64,000 bases of DNA from Dyadobacter sp. Leaf189 (GTDB lineage: Bacteria; Bacteroidota; Bacteroidia; Cytophagales; Spirosomataceae), in contig NZ_LMPS01000004.1 of NCBI RefSeq assembly GCF_001424405.1, positions 988,537-1,052,536 of the forward strand, read 5' to 3'. Position 1 is the stretch's first letter. The number at the start of each line of letters is the position of its first letter. The notes under the pieces are model-generated. The model was not told the origin of the DNA and did no database searches. It saw only the letters and a program-made list of their open reading frames with translations. Both the position numbers and the translations under genes were made by a program. Of this stretch, positions 43,373 to 51,953 are shown piece after piece.

Positions 43373-44107
43373 TCATCGCTTCAATCCGCTTCCTGCCTCT
43401 TCATCCAGGATAAACTCTGCATTCATGTGGTTTTGCAAAACGGTAGCGGGAAAGTCGGCGGTTACCGGGAAAGCTAATGCACGTGCGATAACCTGGGCTT
43501 TTGCACCTCCTGAGCCAATCAGAATGGCTGTTTCTGCTTCCAGAATATGCCTGATACCAACAGTGATCCCCCCCGTGAGCGGAGTGGGTTTGTTGAAATA
43601 CTTCTGTCCGACCTCGGCAGTCAGCGGGTCAAGCTCGGAAATATGCGCATAGGTATCCCAGGGTGTTCCCGGCTCATTCAATGCCAGATGCCCGTTCATT
43701 CCTATTCCAAGAACAATCAGGTCGAGTCCGCCGAAGCTTTCCACTATCTTGTTTACCCTGGTACATTCAGCCTCCGGGTCCATTGCTTTTCCATTAAAAA
43801 ACACAACCTGGTTTTCACGAAAACCAATTGGTTTCAGAAAATCTCTATCGAGCAGGTCCCGGCAGCTACCCTCGTCACCTGCACCCAGACCGATCCACTC
43901 ATCAAGGCCAATGTAAATGCATTTAGAAAAGTCAACTTCTCCTTTCTGGTTGGCTGCTGCCAATGCACGGAACATCCCGAGCGGCGTGCTCCCCGAAGGC
44001 AAACAGATGACTGAATCGGGCTTTCTGGTCAGGAGTGCGATCACACGGTCGGCAGCCGCCTGGCTCATTGCATTGTAGTCGGGATAGATACTGATCTTGG
44101 GTACCAT
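43373..44107 (-). CDS. Glucosamine/galactosamine-6-phosphate isomerase family (NagB/AgaI-like)
   Basis: A 244-residue protein of the NagB/RpiA/CoA-transferase-like fold. ICLPSGSTPLGMFRAL at 35-50 is the phosphate loop. LDEW at 68-71 has the conserved Asp69-Glu70. GIGMNGHLALNEPG holds His140 and Glu145. The position that is Asp in classical NagB (GxGxDGHIAFNEP) is Asn138 here, as in the AgaI branch; HISELDPLTAEVGQ also resembles AgaI. Deamination of glucosamine-6-phosphate to fructose-6-phosphate would connect it to NagA at 3.8 kb, but the substrate may be another amino-sugar phosphate. Confidence 0.8.
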   Translation of the reverse strand: MVPKISIYPDYNAMSQAAADRVIALLTRKPDSVICLPSGSTPLGMFRALAAANQKGEVDFSKCIYIGLDEWIGLGAGDEGSCRDLLDRDFLKPIGFRENQVVFFNGKAMDPEAECTRVNKIVESFGGLDLIVLGIGMNGHLALNEPGTPWDTYAHISELDPLTAEVGQKYFNKPTPLTGGITVGIRHILEAETAILIGSGGAKAQVIARALAFPVTADFPATVLQNHMNAEFILDEEAGSGLKR

Positions 44108-44257
44108 TGCAGCTTATATTCGTTTTTGAAGGCCGCCAATCTAACCATTCTTTTCAAAGAGCTTAACATTTATCCTTCAAAAAACAACAAAAACTAAAAG
44201 CCCGAACCTAACTTTACCTTTCAATCCAATTCATTTTTATCCTACTAAAAAAATAAA

Positions 44258-45658
44258 ATGGAATACCGTATAGAAAAAGATACCATGGGCGAAGTGCAGG
44301 TACCCGCTCATGTATACTGGGGTGCTCAAACGCAACGCTCAATCCAGAACTTCCCGATTGCACAGGATATCAACAAAATGCCGAAAGAGATTATCAAGGC
44401 ATTTGCATACCTGAAAAAGGCCGCGGCGATTACGAACTACGAGGCTGGCGTGCTGCCAAAGGAAAAAAGCGATCTGATCGGACAGGTTTGCGACGAAATC
44501 CTGACCGAGCAGCTCGACGACCAGTTCCCGCTCGTAGTGTGGCAAACCGGCTCGGGTACGCAGTCCAATATGAACTGCAATGAAGTAATTGCTTACCGCG
44601 GGCACGTGTTGCAGGGCGGCGAGCTGGCTGATAAAACCAAGTTCCTTCACCCGAATGACGATGTGAATAAATCACAGTCTTCAAATGATACCTACCCGAC
44701 TGCAATGCACATTGCAGCCTATAAAATACTCGTGGACGTAACCATTCCCGGCATTACAAAGCTGCGGGATACATTGAAAGCAAAAGCGGAAGCTTTCAGG
44801 AATGTGGTTAAAATCGGTCGTACGCATTTTATGGATGCAACCCCGCTGACACTCGGCCAGGAGTTTTCCGGATATGCTTCCCAGCTCGACCACGGACTTC
44901 GTGCTATCTATAATTCACTCGCCCACCTTTCTGAACTTGCCTTGGGCGGAACAGCAGTAGGTACGGGAATTAATACACCGGAAGGATATTCAGAGAATGT
45001 GGCGCGTCACATTGCCACGCTCACTGGTCTTCCATTTATAACTGCCGAAAACAAGTTTGAAGCCCTGGCTGCACACGATGCGATTGTGGAAGCACACGGC
45101 GCATTGAAAACAGTAGCGGTAAGTCTGATGAAAATTGGAAACGATATCCGCATGCTTTCGTCAGGCCCGCGCTCGGGAATCGGAGAAATCCATATTCCGG
45201 ATAACGAGCCGGGAAGCTCAATCATGCCGGGCAAAGTAAACCCGACACAATGCGAAGCGATCACGATGGTAGCTGCGCAGGTAATGGGTAATGATGTGGC
45301 AATCGGTATCGGCGGATCAAACGGACATTTTGAACTGAATGTTTTCAAACCTTTAATGGCGTACAACTTCCTGCATTCAGCCAGACTGATCGGCGATGCC
45401 TGTGTTTCTTTCAATGACAACTGCGCAGTAGGTATCGAGCCGCTGCATGAAAACATCAAAAAACACGTCAATAACTCATTGATGCTGGTGACCGCATTGA
45501 ATACCAAGATCGGATATTACAAGGCAGCAGAAATTGCACAAACTGCACATAAAAACGGCTCAACACTTAAAGAAACAGCTGTTGCACTGGGTTACCTTAC
45601 CCCTGAGGAGTTTGACGCCTGGGTAAAACCTGAGGATATGGTGGGCGACAACAAATAG
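44258..45658 (+). CDS. fumC: Fumarate hydratase, class II
   Basis: A 466-residue class II fumarase that interconverts fumarate and malate in the citric acid cycle. It begins [20 protein letters not shown]. Its signature [15 protein letters not shown] starts at residue 319, and [19 protein letters not shown] and [16 protein letters not shown] supply the conserved active-site segments. Length and motif order match FumC rather than aspartase (which shares the fold) because of the strong overall similarity to fumarase N-terminal segments. It has its own terminator. Cytoplasmic homotetramer in the family. Confidence 0.93.
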   Translation: MEYRIEKDTMGEVQVPAHVYWGAQTQRSIQNFPIAQDINKMPKEIIKAFAYLKKAAAITNYEAGVLPKEKSDLIGQVCDEILTEQLDDQFPLVVWQTGSGTQSNMNCNEVIAYRGHVLQGGELADKTKFLHPNDDVNKSQSSNDTYPTAMHIAAYKILVDVTIPGITKLRDTLKAKAEAFRNVVKIGRTHFMDATPLTLGQEFSGYASQLDHGLRAIYNSLAHLSELALGGTAVGTGINTPEGYSENVARHIATLTGLPFITAENKFEALAAHDAIVEAHGALKTVAVSLMKIGNDIRMLSSGPRSGIGEIHIPDNEPGSSIMPGKVNPTQCEAITMVAAQVMGNDVAIGIGGSNGHFELNVFKPLMAYNFLHSARLIGDACVSFNDNCAVGIEPLHENIKKHVNNSLMLVTALNTKIGYYKAAEIAQTAHKNGSTLKETAVALGYLTPEEFDAWVKPEDMVGDNK

Positions 45659-45682
45659 AAATCCACTTTCTTTTCCTTTTTT

Positions 45683-45719
45683 GAATGCTCTGCCGTCAAG
45701 CGGAGCATTCTTTCTTTTC
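45683..45719 (+). terminator. Terminator of fumC
   Basis: Stem GAATGCTC / GAGCATTC with a 12-base loop, followed by TTTCTTTTC. It ends 8 bases before the next start codon. Confidence 0.75.
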
Positions 45720-45726
45720 AGATAAG

Positions 45727-46263
45727 ATGGAAATCAAAGCTGAATTACTGGCAGGCGAGCGGTTAAGCAAACAACAAGCAGTTGTTATTGCAGAATATGC
45801 TGCGTCTTCGCCGGAGACTTTTCGCGAATTGTTCGCGTGTTTTTTGTCGGAAGATCCGCTGCTTGTACAACGGGCTGCACACAGTTTGAGCATTGCGGCA
45901 CGTAAAAACGCTGAGCTGGTACAACCTTTTACAGGAACGCTCGTGCAACAGCTCGGACGCACTGATGTACATAATGCAGTGCTGCGGAACAGTGCGCGCA
46001 TTCTGGAATGTGTACCCGTCCCGGAAGAATTTCATGCGGAACTCATTGAAACTGCGTTCCGGATTATTCAGGACAGGCAGTCGGCGATTGCGGTGCGGGC
46101 TTTTTCGCTTACAATCGCGCATCGCCTTTCCCGCATTTATCCCGAGCTGAGAACGGAGCTGAAATTCGCAATCGAAGAGCGGCTTCCATTTGAAAGTGCT
46201 GCATTCAAGTCGAGGGCTGCCAAGATTTTAGCCGACCTGGACCACAGGAAAGGGAAGGGCTAG
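45727..46263 (+). CDS. HEAT-repeat-like hypothetical protein
   Basis: A 178-residue protein of all-helical pattern with paired helices, such as LVQRAAHSLSIAARKNAELV, VLRNSARILECVPVPEEFHAEL and AIAVRAFSLTIAHRLSRIYP, like short HEAT-type solenoids. No membrane segment or signal. ATG 45727 directly follows the fumC terminator; a longer frame from 45685 would run through the terminator hairpin. It may be co-transcribed with the dehydrogenase gene 63 bases downstream. A protein-binding role is all that can be suggested. Confidence 0.65.
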   Translation: MEIKAELLAGERLSKQQAVVIAEYAASSPETFRELFACFLSEDPLLVQRAAHSLSIAARKNAELVQPFTGTLVQQLGRTDVHNAVLRNSARILECVPVPEEFHAELIETAFRIIQDRQSAIAVRAFSLTIAHRLSRIYPELRTELKFAIEERLPFESAAFKSRAAKILADLDHRKGKG

Positions 46264-46326
46264 TTTGCCCTGCCGACCAGAATTCAGAGAAATCATTTTA
46301 CCTTGCTTTTCAAACCACGAAATAAA

Positions 46327-47265
46327 ATGACTATTTACTGCCACGCTACGCTGGACGCTTCACTAAGGAGTAAGCTGACCGAAACTTTGCCTGAGCACAC
46401 GATCCGATACCGAACAGATAGTACGAGCCAGGACGAGGCAATGAGTTACTTTCTTGGGGCCGAATATATCCTGGGTAACCCGCCGGGAGAATGGTTTAAC
46501 CAAAAACCGGAGAAGCTGAAATTCTGGCAGCTCGATTCGGCAGGATTTGATCAATACAGTACTATTCCTCTTCCGGAGGGTGTGAAAGTGGCGAATATGG
46601 GCGACTGGTTTGCGCGTCCGTGCGCCGAAACTATTGTGGGAGGAATACTTGCATTGTACAGGGGACTAGATACACTCACGCTGCTCAAACAAAAATCGGA
46701 ATGGGTGGGATCAAAACTGCGTACGGACCTGAAATTGCTTTATAACCAAAATACGATCATACTCGGCGCCGGCACGATCGGGCAGGCAGTAAATGCGATA
46801 TTGAAAGGACTTGGCTGTACGACCCACATGATGGCGCGCACCTCCCCCGACGCCGACCTGCACAGCCGCGAAGAACTGCTGGAAGAACTTCCGAATGCGG
46901 ATTTGGTAGTCAATACATTGCCTGGCACAGCTACCCATTTCGCAGATGCCGAGATTTTTTCCAAAATGAAAAAGACGAGCGTGTACGCAAGCGTGGGAAG
47001 AGGCAGTACCACAGATGAAAAAGCACTGATGGAGGTGCTGAATTCAGGACAGCTGGACGGTGCGGTGCTGGATGTTACCGAGCTGGAACCACTTCCCTCG
47101 GATAACCCGCTCTGGAAAATGCCGAATGTGATCCTGACACAACATACCGGCGGCGGCCACAGGAATGAGCATATGGGCAAAGTAGATTTATTCCTCAATA
47201 ACATTTTTGCAATAGAAAACGGAGGAAGCCCGGCCAATGAAGTTGACCTTTTCAGAGGTTATTGA
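46327..47265 (+). CDS. D-2-hydroxyacid dehydrogenase (NAD-binding)
   Basis: A 312-residue protein of the D-isomer 2-hydroxyacid dehydrogenase family. The nucleotide-binding motif IILGAGTIGQAVNAIL is preceded by the long helix. NADLVVNTLPGTATH carries the family L-P-x-T strand. The catalytic Arg lies in YASVGRGSTTDEKAL, the Glu in VLDVTELEPLP, and the His in ILTQHTGGGH. Substrate unknown: the family covers glyoxylate, hydroxypyruvate, lactate and phosphoglycerate enzymes, and this member is shorter than SerA. ATG 46327 (MTIYCHATLD) is preferred to 46303. The galactokinase gene follows 19 bases later. Confidence 0.85.
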   Translation: MTIYCHATLDASLRSKLTETLPEHTIRYRTDSTSQDEAMSYFLGAEYILGNPPGEWFNQKPEKLKFWQLDSAGFDQYSTIPLPEGVKVANMGDWFARPCAETIVGGILALYRGLDTLTLLKQKSEWVGSKLRTDLKLLYNQNTIILGAGTIGQAVNAILKGLGCTTHMMARTSPDADLHSREELLEELPNADLVVNTLPGTATHFADAEIFSKMKKTSVYASVGRGSTTDEKALMEVLNSGQLDGAVLDVTELEPLPSDNPLWKMPNVILTQHTGGGHRNEHMGKVDLFLNNIFAIENGGSPANEVDLFRGY

Positions 47266-47284
47266 TTTTTAATAAAAACCTACA

Positions 47285-48463
47285 ATGACAGATTCGGAAT
47301 CAAATATATCAGAAGCAGTTAAGGATAAGTATTTCCAAAAATTCGGTACCGGGAATGAGGTAAGAGTTTTCAGGTCACCGGGACGAATTAACCTGATCGG
47401 GGAACATACCGACTATAACAATGGGTTTGTACTGCCCGCGAGTGTTGATAAGGCTGTGTACTTCGTAATCAGTCCGCGTGAAGATGAACAGGTGATCCTG
47501 TATGCAGCAGATCTTGATGAAACGTACTCTTTCTCCCTCGACGATCTTTCCAAACCAGCAGCTTCCTGGCCGCATTACCAGATCGGTATTATTGAGCAGA
47601 TCCATAAAAAAGGCTTGAAAATAGGCGGCTTTCAGGCGGCATTTGGCGGCGATGTTCCGGTAGGCGCGGGATTGTCCTCCTCTGCTGCACTGGAATGTTG
47701 TCTCCTTTTTGGGTTAAATGAAATTTTCAGCCTCGGACTGGACCGTTTCAGTGTAGTGAAAATGTCGCAAAAGGCGGAGAATGAGTATGTGGGCGTGCAA
47801 TGCGGGATTATGGACCAGTTCGCATCTGCATTCGGAAAGCAGGAACAGGTGATTCGGCTCGACTGTCGCTCACTGGAATACGAATATTTTCCATTCCCAA
47901 TGGACGACTACCTGCTGGTACTTTGCGATACCAGCGTAAAGCATTCACTCGCAAGCTCTGAGTACAACACCCGCCGCCTCGAATGCGAAAAAGGAGTTTC
48001 CATTTTGCAAAAATATGATCCGGCAGTTCGCAGTTTACGCGACGCAACTCCCTCGCTCGTAGAAGCACACCGCGACGAGCTGGGTGATGTGGTATACCGC
48101 CGGTGCAAATTCATTACCGAGGAAATCCAGCGCGTTCAAGATGCCTGCGATCTGCTGGTACAAGGCAATCTGGTTGATTTTGGCAAAAAAATGTATGCAA
48201 CCCACGATGGTCTTCAACACGAGTATGAGGTAAGCTGTCCCGAACTGGACTTCCTGGTTCTGCAAGCGAGGGACAATGAGAATGTGCTCGGTGCCCGGAT
48301 GATGGGCGGAGGATTCGGCGGCTGTACCATTAATCTGGTAAGGAAAAATGCGGTAGCAGCCTTTGAAGAACAAATGAAACAGGCTTACAAACAAGAATAC
48401 AACATTGATTTACCCTGCTATCGCGTAAAAATCACCGACGGTACCGAGGAAATTATCAGCTGA
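47285..48463 (+). CDS. galK: Galactokinase
   Basis: A 392-residue GHMP kinase that phosphorylates galactose at O1, the first committed step of the Leloir pathway. GRINLIGEHTDYNNG at 33-47 is the galactokinase signature. PVGAGLSSSAALE near 122-134 is the ATP-binding loop, and MMGGGFGGCTINLV near 340 is the third GHMP motif. It is flanked by a dehydrogenase (19 bases upstream) and an aldose 1-epimerase (36 bases downstream), suggesting a small galactose-use operon. galT and galE are not in the window. Confidence 0.95.
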   Translation: MTDSESNISEAVKDKYFQKFGTGNEVRVFRSPGRINLIGEHTDYNNGFVLPASVDKAVYFVISPREDEQVILYAADLDETYSFSLDDLSKPAASWPHYQIGIIEQIHKKGLKIGGFQAAFGGDVPVGAGLSSSAALECCLLFGLNEIFSLGLDRFSVVKMSQKAENEYVGVQCGIMDQFASAFGKQEQVIRLDCRSLEYEYFPFPMDDYLLVLCDTSVKHSLASSEYNTRRLECEKGVSILQKYDPAVRSLRDATPSLVEAHRDELGDVVYRRCKFITEEIQRVQDACDLLVQGNLVDFGKKMYATHDGLQHEYEVSCPELDFLVLQARDNENVLGARMMGGGFGGCTINLVRKNAVAAFEEQMKQAYKQEYNIDLPCYRVKITDGTEEIIS

Positions 48464-48499
48464 CAGAAACTTACTGACGCAAACTTCTAACCTTTCATT

Positions 48500-49642
48500 A
48501 TGAAAAAACTCCCCATTTTACTCACCGCACTGATCGGCTTCGGCATTTTCAGCTGCTCTCAAACAAAGAAGGAAGAAAAAATGATAAGCACAATTTCCAA
48601 AGAAACTTTTGGCGAACTGCCCGACGGTCAGAAAGCAGACCTGTACACGCTCACAAACGGAAACGGTATGACCGTCAACATTACCAATTACGGCGGTATT
48701 ATTACCAAACTGACCGCACCTGATAAAAAAGGGGAATGGACCGACGTAGTACTTGGTTTTGACTCATTGCAACCGTACCTGGCCGGGCACCCGTTTTTCG
48801 GCGCGCTGGTTGGACGTTATGGTAACAGGATCGCGAAAGGCAAGTTTACCCTGGAAGGAAAAGAGTATTCACTCGCGATCAACAATGGTCCGAACTCGCT
48901 TCACGGCGGTGAAAAAGGATTTGACAAAGTATTGTGGAATGCAACCGAGATCAAGGAAGATTCGATTGTGGGACTTCAGCTGGAATACGTGAGCAAGGAT
49001 ATGGAAGAAGGTTATCCCGGCAACCTCAATGTGAAAGTTACTTACACTCTGGACAATGACAATGCATTGACCATTAAGTACAGAGCTACTACCGACAAGA
49101 CAACCGTACTTAATCTGACAAACCACTCGTACTTTAACCTGACGGGACTGAAACGGGATATCCTCGATCACGAAGTTTCCCTTGCATCCGACAGCATTGT
49201 ACCCGTGGACGCCACGCTAATTCCTACCGGAAAGCTGAGAGCAGTGGAAGGCACACCTTTCGACTTCCGTAAGCCAGTGAAAATTAACGCGGGGATTAAC
49301 AAAACAGAAGACGAACAGATCAAGAATGGCGGCGGCTATGACCACTGCTGGGTACTTAAAAGAACAGAGCCTGGCTTAATGCTTTTCGCTACTGTCAAAG
49401 AGCCTGAAAGCGGCCGGTTTATGGAAGTCTACACCACAGAACCTGCTGTTCAATTCTATTCGGGTAACTTTTTGGACGGAACATTGAAAGGCAAAAACGC
49501 TACTTACACCAAGAGATTCGGCTTTTGCCTCGAAACAGAGCATTATCCTGATTCTCCCAATCAGCCACAGTTTCCTTCAACTGTCCTGAAACCAGGCGAC
49601 ACTTACGAGACTACAACGAAATACAAGTTTTCGGCGAAGTAA
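48500..49642 (+). CDS. galM: Aldose 1-epimerase, lipoprotein (galactose mutarotase)
   Basis: A 380-residue mutarotase interconverting alpha and beta anomers of hexoses, feeding galactokinase. The N-terminus MKKLPILLTALIGFGIFSCS has a lipobox with Cys at residue 19, so it is exported and lipid-anchored, as often in Bacteroidota. The core shows VNITNYGGIITKLTAPD, GRYGNRIAKGKF (substrate Arg), NNGPNSLHGG (catalytic His), LTNHSYFNLTG (second His) and FCLETEHYPDSPNQP with the catalytic Glu. It follows galK and ends at a terminator. Confidence 0.93.
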   Translation: MKKLPILLTALIGFGIFSCSQTKKEEKMISTISKETFGELPDGQKADLYTLTNGNGMTVNITNYGGIITKLTAPDKKGEWTDVVLGFDSLQPYLAGHPFFGALVGRYGNRIAKGKFTLEGKEYSLAINNGPNSLHGGEKGFDKVLWNATEIKEDSIVGLQLEYVSKDMEEGYPGNLNVKVTYTLDNDNALTIKYRATTDKTTVLNLTNHSYFNLTGLKRDILDHEVSLASDSIVPVDATLIPTGKLRAVEGTPFDFRKPVKINAGINKTEDEQIKNGGGYDHCWVLKRTEPGLMLFATVKEPESGRFMEVYTTEPAVQFYSGNFLDGTLKGKNATYTKRFGFCLETEHYPDSPNQPQFPSTVLKPGDTYETTTKYKFSAK

Positions 49643-49664
49643 GAGCCGCATTAGCTGCATTTAC

Positions 49665-49699
49665 AAAAAGAGCACCGGTATCTCCTGGTGCTCTTTTTT
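49665..49699 (+). terminator. Terminator of the galK-galM operon
   Basis: Stem AAAGAGCACC / GGTGCTCTTT with a loop of ten bases and a T run. Its T run also contains the -33 TTG of the next gene. Confidence 0.85.
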
Positions 49700-49730
49700 G
49701 TTCAGTTGCGGATCTTTTTTGCTAGTTTTG
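49698..49730 (+). promoter_or_regulatory. Promoter of the DUF4160-DUF2442 pair
   Basis: TTG (49698-49700), 22 bases, TAGTTTTG (49723-49730), matching TTG-N17-23-TAnnTTTG. Predicted leader about 17 bases before ATG 49754. Confidence 0.55.
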
Positions 49731-49753
49731 AGCTTTATACACCACTATATCCA

Positions 49754-50056
49754 ATGCCAAAAATTCTGGAATATTTCGGACTTGTGTTTTATTTCTATTC
49801 GAATGAACACCTTCCCATTCATGTACATATTTCTTACAACGAATTCGAAAGCGTGTTCGAGTTCTACTTTGAAAATGGGGCTTTAAAGAAGATTGAGATT
49901 CGAAAATCCACAGGAAAGCTGCCTTTGCCCGCGGCCCAGCTGCGTGACGCAGAGAAAATTGTTGAGATATATACGGAGGAAATTGTCAGCAAATGGACTG
50001 ATTATTTTGTTTTAAGAAAGAAGATAAAGAGCACCAAAATCACCAAGCGAATATGA
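49754..50056 (+). CDS. DUF4160 domain protein
   Basis: A 100-residue protein opening MPKILEYFGLVFYFYSNEHL, then PIHVH, the DUF4160 hallmark. A basic C-terminal half (IEIRKSTGKLPLPAAQLRDA) follows. ATG 49754 is used because the upstream in-frame codon lies inside the terminator and promoter. The stop overlaps the DUF2442 start by ATGA, giving a tight two-gene unit. DUF4160/DUF2442 pairs are widespread, and have been suggested as toxin-antitoxin-like modules; activity and the role of each partner are not established as far as I know. Confidence 0.85.
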   Translation: MPKILEYFGLVFYFYSNEHLPIHVHISYNEFESVFEFYFENGALKKIEIRKSTGKLPLPAAQLRDAEKIVEIYTEEIVSKWTDYFVLRKKIKSTKITKRI

Positions 50057-50310
50057 CTCTGACTCTTACAGTTACTGGCGCGGATTATTTGTCAGATTAC
50101 CGATTACTGGTAAAGTTTTCTGACAATACAGAAAAAGTCATTGATTTTGAAGACTTTCTAACCTACAACTCGCATCCTCAATTTGACAAATACAAGGATT
50201 TAAAGCATTTCAGGAAATTTAAAATCGAGCGGGGAAATGTTGTTTGGGGAAAAGACTGGGATCTTATTTTTCCTGTTGAGCAACTTTATTCCGGGAAGTT
50301 GAAACATTAA
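50053..50310 (+). CDS. DUF2442 domain protein
   Basis: An 85-residue protein with the DUF2442 pattern: DYRLLVKFSDNTEKVIDFED, then FRKFKIERGNVVWGKDWDLI, and an acidic, strand-rich fold. Translationally coupled to the DUF4160 gene (shared ATGA). In other genomes DUF2442 is the usual partner of DUF4160. If the pair is a toxin-antitoxin unit, the second, acidic partner is the more likely neutraliser, but this is inference. Confidence 0.85.
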   Translation: MTLTLTVTGADYLSDYRLLVKFSDNTEKVIDFEDFLTYNSHPQFDKYKDLKHFRKFKIERGNVVWGKDWDLIFPVEQLYSGKLKH

Positions 50311-50337
50311 CTAATATTTGAACATCAGTACATACCA

Positions 50338-50961
50338 ATGCTAACCAGAACAGTAAAAATCAGCAATGTTACCAATTTATCCGATGCTCGTTATTGCGCC
50401 GGAATGGGAGTCGAAATGCTTGGTTTTTCTATTGATGAAGATTCTCCCAATTACATTTCACCTAAGAAGTTTGAAGATATATGTTCCTGGCTCGCCGGCG
50501 TTACACTGGTCGCCGAAACTGCGGACAACAATGCAGAATCCATTTTTGCCAAACTGAATAACTATCCCGTCCACGCCGTGCAGGTGGAACATTCCGGTTT
50601 GCTGGGCTACATGAAAAGCGAACTCGGCCTGCCGCTTATCCTGCGAATCAGCGTGGATTTATATGAAGCTGACGAAATCCAGTCACTGCTGGACAGGTAC
50701 GAAGGTGCTGCCTCGCATTTCCTGCTGGAAAGTGACGAAAATGCGCCATTAACCAACAACTGGCTGCAAATTTTACCCGCACTTGCCAGCGAGCACCCTA
50801 TCCTGGTGGGCTTTGGTTTTGACGATGAATTTGCATTGACTGCATTGAACAACCTGCCTGGTAATGTAGGAATTGCATTGCGCGGCAGCGAAGAAATCCG
50901 GCCTGGCTACAAGGATTTCGGCAGTATGATGGACATTCTGGAAGCACTGGAAGAACAATAG
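50338..50961 (+). CDS. Diverged TrpF-like (phosphoribosylanthranilate isomerase-like) protein
   Basis: A 207-residue protein with TrpF-like layout. VKISNVTNLSDARYCAGMGV at 6-25 mirrors the TrpF opening (KxCGxxxxxDAxxAxxxGA), followed by LGFSIDEDSPNYISPKKF, and a late GIALRGSEEIRPGYKDF resembling the S-x-G-x-E-x-x-P-G-x-K-D phosphate site. However, the catalytic Cys is Ser9, the Arg of the SPR motif is replaced (SPN), and the Asp of the catalytic LxD strand is Glu131. No trp genes adjoin it. It is probably a paralogue with altered or no PRAI activity; the true function is unknown. Confidence 0.7.
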   Translation: MLTRTVKISNVTNLSDARYCAGMGVEMLGFSIDEDSPNYISPKKFEDICSWLAGVTLVAETADNNAESIFAKLNNYPVHAVQVEHSGLLGYMKSELGLPLILRISVDLYEADEIQSLLDRYEGAASHFLLESDENAPLTNNWLQILPALASEHPILVGFGFDDEFALTALNNLPGNVGIALRGSEEIRPGYKDFGSMMDILEALEEQ

Positions 50962-51065
50962 CATTACTTATCCCACCTATTTTTTCGTTTTCACTGAAAA
51001 TATCCGCTTAACACGTCGTTTTACCGATAATACTTTCCCGGTTTACAGTATCTTGTATTACCCAC

Positions 51066-51073
51066 TACCTTTG
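51066..51073 (+). promoter_or_regulatory. Candidate -7 element of the PspC-toastrack operon
   Basis: TACCTTTG, a full TAnnTTTG match, 25 bases before ATG 51099. The -33 region has only a weak TTTAC. Confidence 0.45.
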
Positions 51074-51098
51074 AATACAAATAAACGCTAAACTAACA

Positions 51099-51719
51099 AT
51101 GGAAAAGAAATTGCACCGCATCCCTGAGCAAGCTGTTTTTGGAGGAGTAGCTTCCGGACTTGCCCAATATTTTCAGATAGATGTTGTAATTATCAGGGTA
51201 TTATTCGTAGTAATGCTGCTGCTGCCCATTCCACCGAGCTTTGGCTGGACAGGCTTGATTTACATCATTCTCTGGGCGGTACTGCCTACCGGACCGGCTG
51301 TTTACTACGGTACCACTACGGATCCCAATGGAGCTCCCGAACCACTATTCAACAAGAAAACGTCGGATCAAACGGTAATGATCCTCGGCGGAGTGCTGGT
51401 TGTATTTGGTGCGGTAATGCTGCTGGACGATTTCCCGATCTGGTATGAGCTTAAAAGATATTTCTGGCCGGTTGCATTCATCGCGATTGGTGCGTTCCTG
51501 ATCCTTCGTCAGCGTGACAAGCAGAATGAGAGCAAATCGAATACAGTATACCCGACAACGCCACCGCCGGCTGACCCGATCACACCGGTAAGCCCGGAGC
51601 CTGAGCCACAGCCTTATACGCCATTTAACACGCCAAGAACAAGTTCCGGTCCGCATTTCCCGGAAGATCCTGAATCACCGAAAGCCGATGGCGACGATCC
51701 GATCATTAAAGTAAATTGA
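51099..51719 (+). CDS. PspC domain protein
   Basis: A 206-residue membrane protein. The PspC domain occupies residues 1-70: KLHRIPEQAVFGGVASGLAQYFQIDVVIIR, then VLFVVMLLLPIPP and a second hydrophobic stretch ending WAVLPTGPAVYYG. Two further membrane segments (about 88-105 and 118-135, VMILGGVLVVFGAVMLLDDF and FWPVAFIAIGAFLIL) have DUF5668 character. The tail is Pro-rich and cytoplasmic or periplasmic. It leads a three-gene operon with a short DUF5668 protein and a toastrack protein, an arrangement linked to envelope-stress sensing in many bacteria. Confidence 0.87.
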   Translation: MEKKLHRIPEQAVFGGVASGLAQYFQIDVVIIRVLFVVMLLLPIPPSFGWTGLIYIILWAVLPTGPAVYYGTTTDPNGAPEPLFNKKTSDQTVMILGGVLVVFGAVMLLDDFPIWYELKRYFWPVAFIAIGAFLILRQRDKQNESKSNTVYPTTPPPADPITPVSPEPEPQPYTPFNTPRTSSGPHFPEDPESPKADGDDPIIKVN

Positions 51720-51764
51720 TGCAGCTTTTCAAACTCACAGAATTACATTTAAATAAACATAGCC

Positions 51765-51950
51765 ATGAACTTTAAAAACATCTTTTGGGGCGTTATCCTG
51801 ATTGTTGCAGGCTCGCTGTTTCTCGTAGAAGAATTAACCGCATTCGACTTTGGACGCTTTTTCTGGCCGATTATCCTGATTACAACCGGCGGTTTGCTTT
51901 TGTTGCGCAATTACCTTCATTCAGATATCTCAAACAGATCAAATATCTAG
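51765..51950 (+). CDS. Small DUF5668 (LiaI-LiaF-like) membrane protein
   Basis: A 61-residue protein with two short membrane segments (NIFWGVILIVAGSLFLVEEL and FFWPIILITTGGLLLL) in the DUF5668 pattern, in which a G-x-x-L-I-x-x-G helix is followed by F-W-P. It lies 45 bases after the PspC gene and 3 bases before the toastrack gene. It looks like a free-standing copy of the membrane unit that begins the next protein. Confidence 0.85.
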   Translation: MNFKNIFWGVILIVAGSLFLVEELTAFDFGRFFWPIILITTGGLLLLRNYLHSDISNRSNI

Positions 51951-51953
51951 AAC

